From assembly GCA_009776345.1 (NCBI GenBank), contig WRLS01000098.1:1-8007 (forward strand): 8,007 nt of DNA, read 5' to 3'. Position 1 is the stretch's first letter. Every line of letters starts with the position of its first letter. Shown here in pieces: positions 1 through 5,288 of the stretch. A program made the position numbers and the translations under genes. Below the pieces are notes generated by a model. The model was not told the DNA's origin and did not search any database. It worked only from the letters and a program-made list of their open reading frames with translations. Origin of the DNA: Oscillospiraceae bacterium. Lineage in GTDB: Bacteria > Bacillota > Clostridia > Oscillospirales > Ruminococcaceae.

Positions 1-16
1 AAGAGGGAGGCTAAAG

Positions 17-82
17 TCCCCCTCAAGAGGGGGATGTCACGCAGTGACAGGGGGAGTTCGTAGGGGCGGCAACCTGCCGCCC
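17..82 (+). repeat. Composite three-hairpin dispersed repeat ending in a GTAG-hairpin
   Basis: Three hairpins follow each other. Hairpin 1 (17-34) pairs TCCCCCT with AGGGGGA around the loop CAAG. Hairpin 2 (35-49) pairs TGTCAC with GTGACA around GCA. A GGGGG run (50-54) and a short linker lead to GTAG (60-63). Hairpin 3 pairs 64-71 (GGGCGGCA) with 75-82 (TGCCGCCC) around ACC. The same order, with different stem sequences, occurs on the minus strand at 1815-1888. A GTAG tetranucleotide 5' of a GC-rich hairpin is the layout of bacterial REP elements handled by RAYT transposases; calling this one REP-like is inference. It is not a classical terminator, because no T-tract follows. It abuts the parS site at 92. 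Confidence 0.75.
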
Positions 83-91
83 GCCTAAAAT

Positions 92-107
92 TGTTTCACG
101 TGAAACA
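92..107. other. parS: parS centromere site 1 (ParB/Spo0J binding palindrome)
   Basis: The 16 bases TGTTTCACGTGAAACA are an exact match to the known Bacillus parS consensus TGTTNCACGTGAAACA. The perfect dyad extends to 26 bp (87-112) through flanking AAAA/TTTT. ParB (Spo0J) loads here and spreads as a CTP-dependent clamp, recruiting SMC and acting with ParA (Soj) in chromosome segregation. In known genomes parS sites cluster near the replication origin, so an origin-proximal location is suggested. The site lies 37 bp upstream of the thyA start and could overlap that gene's promoter. Confidence 0.88.
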
Positions 108-144
108 ATTTTGATATAGCTTTTTGGGAAGATATGGTGACATA

Positions 145-975
145 ATGAGCAACGCCGATGCAATCTTCACAGACAATTGCCGCAAAATCATTGACGAGGG
201 CTTTTGGGACAAGGGGCAAGCCGTGCGGGCTAAATGGCCGGACGGCTCGTTTGCGTATACAAAAAAGCTGTTCGGGGTTGTAAACCGCTATAACCTGGCG
301 GAGGAGTTCCCCGCCATGACCCTGCGGCGCGTGTATATTCGCAATTGTATCAGCGAAATTTTATGGATTTGGCAGAAAAAATCAAATAATGTGCGCGACC
401 TCGGGCTGCATATCTGGGACGCGTGGGCGGACGAAAACGGCTCAATCGGCAAAGCTTACGGCTACCAGCTCGGCGTGAAGCATAAGTACAGCGAAGGTAT
501 GTTCGACCAGGTTGACCGCGTGCTGTACGACCTTGCCCATAACCGCGCGTCCAGGCGGATCATGACAAATATTTATGTGCATGGCGACCTCAGTGAAATG
601 GCGCTCTATCCATGCGCTTACTCCATGACGTTCAATGTGACCGAAAACCGCCTGAACGCGATACTTAACCAGCGGTCGCAGGATATGCTGGCGGCAAACA
701 ACTGGAATGTATGCCAGTATGCCGCGCTTTTGCATATGTTCGCGCAGGTAAGCGGGCTAGAGGCGGGTGAGCTGGTCCATGTAATCGCGGACGCGCATAT
801 CTACGACAGGCACATCCCGATAATTGAGGATATGCTGTCCCGCGAAGCCTACAGCGCCCCGGTTTTTCGTATTGACCCGGATGTCGATGATTTCTATAAT
901 TTTTCCCCCAAGCATTTTTCGCTGGAAAACTACAGGTGCCATGAGCTGGGCCATACGTTTGAGGTGGCTACATGA
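145..975 (+). CDS. thyA: Thymidylate synthase ThyA
   Basis: Converts dUMP and 5,10-methylenetetrahydrofolate to dTMP and dihydrofolate in the cytoplasm. From ATG 145 the protein is 276 aa, close to the usual bacterial length. Visible landmarks, numbered from this start, are the paired arginines SRR at 136-138 (phosphate binding), the nucleophile Cys157 in LYPCAYSMTFNV, the nucleotide-binding QRSQD at 176-180, and DAHIY at 216-220. The sequence as a whole recalls the B. subtilis/phage phi3T type of ThyA more than E. coli ThyA; in particular the residue after the catalytic Cys is Ala rather than His. An upstream in-frame TTG at 124 lacks a ribosome binding site, so ATG 145 (GGTGA at 136-140) is preferred. 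The stop codon overlaps the folA start (ATGA), indicating translational coupling. Confidence 0.95.
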   Translation: MSNADAIFTDNCRKIIDEGFWDKGQAVRAKWPDGSFAYTKKLFGVVNRYNLAEEFPAMTLRRVYIRNCISEILWIWQKKSNNVRDLGLHIWDAWADENGSIGKAYGYQLGVKHKYSEGMFDQVDRVLYDLAHNRASRRIMTNIYVHGDLSEMALYPCAYSMTFNVTENRLNAILNQRSQDMLAANNWNVCQYAALLHMFAQVSGLEAGELVHVIADAHIYDRHIPIIEDMLSREAYSAPVFRIDPDVDDFYNFSPKHFSLENYRCHELGHTFEVAT

Positions 976-1463
976 ACATGATTTTTTCCGCCGACCGCAA
1001 TTGGGGAATCGGGTATAAAAACAACCTGCTTTTCCGCGCAAAGGCTGATATGAAGCGGTTTCGTGAGATGACCGCCGGAAAAACCGTTATCATGGGGCGC
1101 AAGACGCTCCAGTCTTTGCCGGGCGGCAAAATACTGCACGGCCGCGTGAATTTGATATTATCGCGGGACGGTTCGTACTATGCCGAGGGCGCGCGGGTTT
1201 TCGGCAGCGCCGGCGCGCTTCTCGAAGAAACCGAAAGGCTCCCCCCGGATGATGTGTTTGTGATAGGCGGCGGGGAGATATACCGCTTGCTTATGCCATA
1301 TTGCGGCAAGGCCTATGTCACAAGCTGGGATGCCGTTTTCCCCGCCGACAGTTTTATGGTAAATCTTGATGAGGACAGCGGCTGGGTTTTGGCGCACACA
1401 TCCGAGCCGCTGAGTGAAAACGGCGTGGTATTTAAATATAAATTGTATAAGAGGCGAGTGTGA
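972..1463 (+). CDS. folA: Dihydrofolate reductase
   Basis: NADPH-dependent reduction of dihydrofolate to tetrahydrofolate, regenerating the cofactor that ThyA oxidises. The protein is 163 aa, typical for chromosomal DHFR. It starts with MIFSADRNWGIGYKNNLLF, the N-terminal strand and Met20-type loop. LLFRAKADMKRF carries the acidic active-site residue (Asp26) on the first helix, with LLF in place of the E. coli PW, as is common in clostridial enzymes. VIMGRKTLQSLP (residues 39-50) is the NADPH-binding segment, and VFVIGGGEIY (about 95-104) is the conserved glycine-rich turn. The ATG overlaps the thyA stop by four bases, and GAGGTGG at 961-967 inside thyA is its ribosome binding site. The thyA-folA pair is a widespread operon, which supports both calls. 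No clear intrinsic terminator follows. Confidence 0.95.
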   Translation: MNMIFSADRNWGIGYKNNLLFRAKADMKRFREMTAGKTVIMGRKTLQSLPGGKILHGRVNLILSRDGSYYAEGARVFGSAGALLEETERLPPDDVFVIGGGEIYRLLMPYCGKAYVTSWDAVFPADSFMVNLDEDSGWVLAHTSEPLSENGVVFKYKLYKRRV

Positions 1464-1484
1464 AGGGCAATGCGTATTAAAAGC

Positions 1485-1514
1485 AACTCCCCCTGTCACT
1501 TCGTGACATCCCCC
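1485..1514 (-). repeat. Inverted partial copy of the hairpin repeat at 29-58
   Basis: The reverse complement of these 30 bases matches 29-58 at 29 of 30 positions. The single change is in the hairpin loop (GAA here, GCA there), so the stem TGTCAC/GTGACA is intact. It lies 21 bp after the folA stop. The two copies therefore bracket parS site 1, thyA and folA in opposite orientation. Its short stem might slow transcription, but no U-tract follows, so a terminator call is not supported. Confidence 0.8.
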
Positions 1515-1518
1515 GAAT

Positions 1519-1606
1519 AGAAATTAGAAAATAGGAATTAGGAATTAGTAAAGGAAGAAATTTGATGTACCGTCCCTTACTATTTTCCATTTTCTAATTC
1601 CTAGCT
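1519..1606. repeat. A/T-rich inverted repeat of the AGGAATTAGG family
   Basis: The left arm (about 1522-1556) is a purine-rich tract with two head-to-tail copies of GGAATTA. The right arm (about 1575-1605) is an approximate inverse, with ATTTTCTAA at 1589-1597 matching TTAGAAAAT at 1524-1532. The left arm leads into AAAGGAAGAAATTTGATG, which resembles the purine linker that elsewhere (5751-5770, and the minus strand at 1972-1994) joins this tract to a GTAG hairpin. It is non-coding. Confidence 0.55.
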
Positions 1607-1611
1607 ACTAT

Positions 1612-1664
1612 ATGGGGAGGTGGCGCACAGCGCCGGAGGGAGTGACGGGTGTGACCACCGGGCA
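1612..1664 (+). repeat. Degenerate hairpin-module copy preceding parS site 2
   Basis: GGGGAGGTGGCGC opens a hairpin pairing GGCGC (1622-1626) with GCGCC (1630-1634) around ACA. It is followed by GTGACGGGTGT (1642-1652), which matches the conserved tail of the large inverted repeat at 6034-6044. A short GGTG/CACC stem comes next. The unit runs into CGCCTAAAA and then parS, the same junction as at 82-92. It looks like an eroded member of the multi-hairpin family. Confidence 0.5.
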
Positions 1665-1673
1665 CGCCTAAAA

Positions 1674-1689
1674 TGTTTCACGTGAAACA
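1674..1689. other. parS: parS centromere site 2
   Basis: Exact 16-bp TGTTTCACGTGAAACA, identical to site 1. It is preceded by CGCCTAAAA, the same nine bases that precede site 1. Its right half overlaps a second, shorter palindrome, AAACAATTGTTT (1685-1696), which repeats the outer half-site without the CACGTG core. It forms a pair with site 3, with centres 40 bp apart. Confidence 0.88.
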
Positions 1690-1713
1690 ATTGTTTGGGA
1701 TTTGCGCGTAAAA

Positions 1714-1729
1714 TGTTTCACGTGAAACA
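1714..1729. other. parS: parS centromere site 3
   Basis: Third exact TGTTTCACGTGAAACA. It is flanked by GTAAAA on the left and ATTTAT on the right, like the other copies. The 40-bp centre-to-centre distance from site 2 is close to four helical turns, so two ParB dimers would load on about the same face of the DNA. No promoter or gene start lies next to it, which fits a centromere site better than an operator. Confidence 0.88.
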
Positions 1730-1770
1730 ATTTATAGGTGCGGTGGTATGAAATATATAACGTAAATTAA

Positions 1771-1810
1771 AACCACCCCGGCGCTTCGCGCCACCCCTCC
1801 AAGGAGGGGA
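1771..1810 (-). repeat. Two-hairpin module, minus orientation
   Basis: Read on the minus strand, this holds a first hairpin, CCCCTCC paired with GGAGGGG (1794-1800 with 1803-1809), then a second, GGCGC/GCGCC around GAA (1780-1792), then GGGGTGG. The order is the same as in the copies at 17-54, 1612-1664 and 5981-6046. The stem sequences differ between copies while self-complementarity is kept. Confidence 0.65.
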
Positions 1811-1814
1811 ATTT

Positions 1815-1888
1815 CGGACGGGAAAACCCCGCCCCTACGGACAACCCCCGCCGCCTGTGGGCGGCACCCCCTTCGTGCGCGAAGGGGG
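1815..1888 (-). repeat. Composite three-hairpin repeat, minus-strand copy of the 17-82 architecture
   Basis: On the minus strand: hairpin 1 pairs CCCCCTTCG with CGAAGGGGG (1867-1888, nine pairs, loop of four). Hairpin 2 pairs GCCGCC with GGCGGC around CACA (1850-1865). A GGGGG run (1845-1849) and the six-base linker TTGTCC lead to GTAG (1835-1838) and an imperfect GC-rich hairpin ending near 1815. Order and spacing match 17-82 although the stem sequences are different, so folding rather than exact sequence appears conserved. Hairpin 1 has no adjacent U-tract and is not called a terminator. Confidence 0.7.
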
Positions 1889-1895
1889 CAAGGGC

Positions 1896-1920
1896 GGGAC
1901 GCCCGGTGTGCGTCCCCTAC
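1896..1920 (-). repeat. GTAG-hairpin (REP-like) unit, minus orientation
   Basis: Minus strand: GTAG (1917-1920) then a seven-pair stem, GGGACGC with GCGTCCC (1896-1902 with 1910-1916), around a seven-base loop. It is a member of the family seen at 60-82, 1835, 1972, 5767 and 5842. It is followed by an A/T-rich stretch (1921-1950) in which nothing recognisable was found. Confidence 0.65.
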
Positions 1921-1951
1921 GATGCAATATTGGTGATTATTGGTAATTTGC

Positions 1952-2027
1952 GGGCGACCGTATGCTCGCCCCTACGAATTGCTCCTTCCCTTCCTAATTC
2001 CTAATTCCTATTTCCTAATTCCTATTT
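1952..2027 (-). repeat. Composite: AGGAATTAGG tract plus linker plus GTAG-hairpin, minus orientation
   Basis: Minus strand: a tract of AGGAATTAGGAATTAGG-like repeats (2027 down to about 1994) runs into the linker TTAGGAAGGGAAGGA, then seven bases, then GTAG (1972-1975) and a hairpin pairing GGGCGA with TCGCCC (1952-1957 with 1966-1971). The same tract-linker-GTAG order occurs on the plus strand at 5722-5792, with the 15-base linker core identical. The outer end lies at the ribosome binding site of the next gene (GGGGG, 2028-2032). Confidence 0.7.
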
Positions 2028-2038
2028 GGGGGTAAATC

Positions 2039-2830
2039 ATGGTTAAACTGAGCGCCTGTATCGAAATGCTTTTCAAGGAATACGATTTTTACGAACGCCC
2101 CGCCGCTGTAAAGGCCGCAGGGCTGGATGCCGTGGAATTCTGGGGCTGGGCGGACAAGGACCTTTCCGCCATGGCGCAGGCCGCGGAAAAGGCGGGCGTG
2201 AAAATCGCCGCCGCCTGTGTGGGGACGCGGGACGAAAAACGCGCGCGCGCCATATCGGAGTTTGGGATTTTAGACGGCCGCAACGCCGCTGTCTTTGCCG
2301 AAAACGTCCATGAAACCGCCGAAGCTTTTGCGCCGCTTGGAATCCCGGTTATTATCGTGACCACGGGGCAGGAGCTTCCCGGCGTATCCCGTGAAGCGCA
2401 GCAGGAAGCCGTAATCCGCTGCTTGTCCGCCGGTGCTGCGATTGCGCAAAGGGCAGGGGTCACGCTCGTGGTGGAGCCGCTGAATGTTTTGGTCAATCAC
2501 GGGGGCTATTACCTCTCGTCGTCGCACCAAGCCGCCGATATCCTGAAAGCCGTGAATTCCCCGAATGTGAAGATGCTTTTTGATGTGTATCACCAGCAGA
2601 TCACCGAGGGCAATGTTATCGCGAACCTAACCGAATATATGCCGCTGATCGGGCATATTCACACCGCGGGGAACCCCGGCCGCAACGAATTGGACAGCGG
2701 CGAGCTGAACTACGGCCCGATTTTTAAGGCGATTGAAAACGCCGGTTATACCGGTTATGTCGGCTTGGAATACAGCCCGACTGTACATTCGGGGCGGTCA
2801 TTGGCAGGGGCGTTCAGGGCGAACGCATGA
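2039..2830 (+). CDS. hyi: Hydroxypyruvate isomerase-family TIM-barrel sugar isomerase/epimerase
   Basis: A 263-aa cytoplasmic protein of the xylose-isomerase-like TIM-barrel superfamily, hydroxypyruvate isomerase (Hyi) branch. Hyi interconverts hydroxypyruvate and tartronate semialdehyde. Probable metal or catalytic residues are Glu146 (VVEPLN), Asp182 (LFDVYHQQ), His208 (IGHIHTAGNPGRNE) and Glu244 (GLEYSPT), the Glu-Asp-His-Glu order usual in the superfamily. The segment around residues 150-245 reads as strongly Hyi-like. ATG 2039 has GGGGG at 2028-2032, six bases upstream. The last 15 or so residues after EYSPT look unlike the usual ending, and the gene stops 12 bp before the convergent deacetylase. 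No glyoxylate carboligase or tartronate semialdehyde reductase gene is nearby, so the physiological substrate is uncertain; another ketose or keto-acid isomerase is possible. Confidence 0.82.
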   Translation: MVKLSACIEMLFKEYDFYERPAAVKAAGLDAVEFWGWADKDLSAMAQAAEKAGVKIAAACVGTRDEKRARAISEFGILDGRNAAVFAENVHETAEAFAPLGIPVIIVTTGQELPGVSREAQQEAVIRCLSAGAAIAQRAGVTLVVEPLNVLVNHGGYYLSSSHQAADILKAVNSPNVKMLFDVYHQQITEGNVIANLTEYMPLIGHIHTAGNPGRNELDSGELNYGPIFKAIENAGYTGYVGLEYSPTVHSGRSLAGAFRANA

Positions 2831-2842
2831 AGGTGAATTGCG

Positions 2843-3724
2843 CTACTTCATCCCCGTTAAAATTTTCTCCGCCGATCTTCCGGGGCCGCGGTTAAACCTG
2901 TACATATCGCGCAGGCCGCCCGGCTCGCCTTTTTGCAAGAGGTTCGCGCCCTTTTCGTAGCATGAGAGCGTGACGGTGAAGCCCATCTCCTCGAGGACCT
3001 CGTCCGCCTCGGGGCAGAACGCGCCGAAGGGATACGCGAAGCATATCGGCACGACGCCGCAGTGTTCGGCGAATTTTTCCTGAAGCCCCCGCAAATCGGC
3101 TGCCAGCATTTCGCGGTACTCGTCTTGGCTTTCGCCTTTTTTGCGGGTGCAACCGTTGCGCCCGTTTTTGCAGTTGTGCAGGTTTTGCGTGTGACTGCTC
3201 AGCTCCACGCGCCCGGAGCGTGACATTTCGGCGAGCTGCTGCCAGGTGCAGTGGCCGTATTCTTCATCGGTGCCGTAATCGTTCGAAGTCCAAAGGTCCG
3301 CGGCGGAACCGATTACCGAAAGCACGATGCGCATATCATATTTTTCCAGAAGCGGCAGCGCCTTTGTGTAGTTGTTGTAAACGCCGTCGTCGAAAGTAAG
3401 CAGGATCGGCTTTTCGGGGAGCGCGCCGTCGCCGTGTACAAATTCGGCGAGGTCTGACGCGAAGACGGCGGTGTAGCCGTTTTCCGATAGATAGCGCAGG
3501 TCAGCCTCGAATTGGTCGGGCGGAAGCACCCATTTATCGCGGGCAGAGTGGTGCAGGCTGTGGTACATTAGCACAGGCACGCGCACGCCGCCCCCCGCCG
3601 TATCGTCGGCGGAGGTATCCGCCGCGGTGGCTATCGTGCAGAATGAAAGGGCGAGAACCGCGGTTAAAAATAAAGCGGCTATATTTTTGTATAATTTTAA
3701 TTTAATTAAATGGTAATTTAACAT
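2843..3724 (-). CDS. Secreted polysaccharide deacetylase (NodB domain)
   Basis: A 293-aa minus-strand protein. The N-terminus has a signal peptide: basic start (KLKLYK), hydrophobic core IAALFLTAVLALSF, and an ATA-A site near residue 34. The mature part is a NodB/CE4 deacetylase domain. Motif 1 is LLTFDDG (Asp112 and Asp113, catalytic base and metal ligand). Motif 2 is SSHTQNLH, with metal ligands His178 and His183. Motif 3 is FAYPFGAF near 229-236. Such enzymes remove acetyl groups from peptidoglycan or other polysaccharides outside the cell; which substrate cannot be told. C29 is not in a proper lipobox (LSFC), so a lipoprotein is unlikely. The mature domain carries six cysteines, including CKNGRNGC. 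The ribosome binding site AGAAAGGA lies just upstream of the ATG. The gene is convergent with hyi and divergent from miaB. Confidence 0.88.
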   Translation of the reverse strand: MLNYHLIKLKLYKNIAALFLTAVLALSFCTIATAADTSADDTAGGGVRVPVLMYHSLHHSARDKWVLPPDQFEADLRYLSENGYTAVFASDLAEFVHGDGALPEKPILLTFDDGVYNNYTKALPLLEKYDMRIVLSVIGSAADLWTSNDYGTDEEYGHCTWQQLAEMSRSGRVELSSHTQNLHNCKNGRNGCTRKKGESQDEYREMLAADLRGLQEKFAEHCGVVPICFAYPFGAFCPEADEVLEEMGFTVTLSCYEKGANLLQKGEPGGLRDMYRFNRGPGRSAEKILTGMK

Positions 3725-3764
3725 GGGGTTCCTTTCTTGTGGGACATATAGTATACGGCGGATG

Positions 3765-3795
3765 AATATATTTTATTTTCGGTGGGGGCTGTCAA
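3765..3795 (-). promoter_or_regulatory. Candidate sigma-A promoter for the deacetylase
   Basis: Minus strand: a perfect -35 TTGACA (3790-3795) and a -10 TATATT (3765-3770) separated by 19 bp, longer than the ideal 17. AATATA at 17 bp is a weaker alternative -10. It lies about 40 bp upstream of the deacetylase start. The -35 sits only four bases from the -35 of the divergent miaB promoter, so RNA polymerase binding at the two could compete. Confidence 0.45.
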
Positions 3796-3799
3796 TCAT

Positions 3800-3828
3800 T
3801 TGCAATTTTGTGTTTGGGGCGATATAAT
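3800..3828 (+). promoter_or_regulatory. Sigma-A promoter for miaB
   Basis: A -35 TTGCAA (3800-3805), a 17-bp spacer and a perfect -10 TATAAT (3823-3828). Transcription would begin near 3835, giving a leader of about 23 bases that contains the GGAGG ribosome binding site (3848-3852) of miaB. No operator-like palindrome was seen. Confidence 0.75.
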
Positions 3829-3857
3829 GTATTTGACAATTTCGCGCGGAGGCTGTT

Positions 3858-5264
3858 TTGGAAGAAAAAAACACAGCGAATGAAAACACTGCACATTATT
3901 TGTCCAAGGCAAGGGCTTTGATTGAGGCAAGGCAGCAGAAGGCGGGGCGGCGCCTAAGGGCGTTTACGCGGCATTTCGGCTGTCAGCAGAATGTTGCCGA
4001 TGGTGAGCGCATCGACGGTATGCTCGCTGAAATGGGCTATGATTTTTGCGATAGCCCGGACGGCGCGGATTTAATTATCTTCAACACCTGCGCCGTGCGC
4101 GAAAACGCCGAGGACAGGATCTTCGGCAATGCGGGCGCGCTGAAGCACCAAAAGGCCCGAAACCCGGGGCTTATCATCGGGCTTTGCGGATGTATGGTGC
4201 AGCAAAAGCATATCGCGGCGAAGCTGCGGAAAAGCTATCCCCATGTGGATTTGCTGTTCGGGCCGTCCGCGCTTCCGAAGCTGCCGGAGCTTCTTTGCCG
4301 CAAGCTTGAGGAAAAAGGTCGCGTTTTTGAAATATTGGACCCAACCGCCGAAATCGCCGAGGATTTACCGGTGCGCAGGGAAAGCGGGATAAAGGTCCTG
4401 GTTTCCATAATGTATGGCTGTGATAATTTCTGTTCCTACTGTGTTGTGCCGTATGTGCGCGGGCGGGAGCGCAGCCGTGGCCACGCGAAGATTTTGGACG
4501 ATGTGCGCGGGCTGGTTGGAAGCGGGTTTAAGGAGATCATGCTGCTGGGGCAGAACGTGAATTCCTACAGGGACGGCGGCAAGGATTTTGTCGGGCTGCT
4601 GCGGGATATTTGCGGTATACACGGGGATTTTAGGCTGAGATTTATGACATCGCACCCTAAAGATTGCTCGCGGGAGCTGATTGACACAATCGCGGAGTGC
4701 GGGCAAATTGTAAAACACCTGCATCTGCCCGTTCAAAGCGGCTCCGACCGAATCCTTGAAAAGATGAACCGAGGCTACACCGCGCGGCAGTATTTGGATA
4801 TAATCGCCTATGCCAAGGAAAAAATCCCCGGCGTATCCTTCACGGGGGATGTTATAGTGGGTTTCCCGGGGGAAACGTATGAGGATGTGCAGAAAACAAT
4901 CGCGCTGATCAGGGAAGTAGGGTATCAATCCCTGTTCACATTCATATACTCAAAGCGGGCGGGGACGGCGGCGGAAAAGCTTGACGACCCTGTATCCGAT
5001 GAGCAGAAAGGCATTTGGTTCCGTGAGCTGCTCGATGTGCAAAACGAAATAAGCAAAGCGCATTATGAAAAGCTTGTGGGGAGCATACTCACTGTTCTGG
5101 CGGAGGGCAAGGGTAAAAACGGCGAAGGTTGGCTGACCGGGCGGACGGGGTCCAATATCATCGTGGATTTTGAGGCGCCGGAAAGCTTGACCGGCAGCTT
5201 TGTGCAGGTAGAAATAACCGCGGCGCTTAATTGGGCGCTTAAGGGAAATCTAATAAAAATTTAA
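3858..5264 (+). CDS. miaB: tRNA-2-methylthio-N6-dimethylallyladenosine synthase MiaB
   Basis: A radical-SAM methylthiotransferase that adds a 2-methylthio group to i6A37 of tRNAs reading UNN codons, improving reading-frame maintenance. It is 468 aa with the three expected domains. The N-terminal UPF0004 domain holds the auxiliary cluster cysteines Cys42 (HFGCQQN), Cys78 (FNTCAVRENA) and Cys112 (GLCGCMVQ). The radical-SAM core has CxxxCxxC at Cys188, Cys192 and Cys195 (YGCDNFCSYCVVPYVRGRE, diagnostic of MiaB-type enzymes). The C-terminal TRAM domain (about 405-467) binds RNA. The signatures HLPVQSGSDRIL and FTGDVIVGFPGET are intact. The start is TTG 3858, five bases after GGAGG (3848-3852). 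YqeV/MtaB is a less likely paralogue, given the VVPYVRGRE signature and the following YlbF/YmcA-family gene, as next to miaB in B. subtilis. Confidence 0.95.
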   Translation: MEEKNTANENTAHYLSKARALIEARQQKAGRRLRAFTRHFGCQQNVADGERIDGMLAEMGYDFCDSPDGADLIIFNTCAVRENAEDRIFGNAGALKHQKARNPGLIIGLCGCMVQQKHIAAKLRKSYPHVDLLFGPSALPKLPELLCRKLEEKGRVFEILDPTAEIAEDLPVRRESGIKVLVSIMYGCDNFCSYCVVPYVRGRERSRGHAKILDDVRGLVGSGFKEIMLLGQNVNSYRDGGKDFVGLLRDICGIHGDFRLRFMTSHPKDCSRELIDTIAECGQIVKHLHLPVQSGSDRILEKMNRGYTARQYLDIIAYAKEKIPGVSFTGDVIVGFPGETYEDVQKTIALIREVGYQSLFTFIYSKRAGTAAEKLDDPVSDEQKGIWFRELLDVQNEISKAHYEKLVGSILTVLAEGKGKNGEGWLTGRTGSNIIVDFEAPESLTGSFVQVEITAALNWALKGNLIKI

Positions 5265-5288
5265 ATAATAAATGAAGGGATGTAAAGT

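Noticed and set aside
17..34. Hairpin as an intrinsic terminator of an upstream gene
   Set aside because: Good stem but no following T-tract, and it belongs to a repeated module. The same objection applies to the hairpins at 1867-1888, 5695-5721, 5911-5931 and 5989-6009.
92..107. The CACGTG palindrome as an operator for a folate or nucleotide regulator
   Set aside because: The full 16 bp match parS exactly, and two of three copies are not next to any promoter. An operator role is not needed, though it is not excluded.
91..118. thyA promoter overlapping parS (TTGTTT with TATAGC, 18-bp spacer)
   Set aside because: Both elements are weak matches and the -35 is part of the parS palindrome, so it cannot be supported as a separate feature.
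1519..2027. CRISPR array or tandem satellite
   Set aside because: The repeated pieces differ in length, orientation and spacing and do not alternate with unique spacers of constant size. No cas gene is present.
2089..2593. Long minus-strand open frames opposite the isomerase, and similar frames opposite thyA, folA, miaB, yloU and fakA
   Set aside because: These are shadow frames caused by G/C-rich third codon positions. They lack recognisable motifs, while the plus-strand products match known families.
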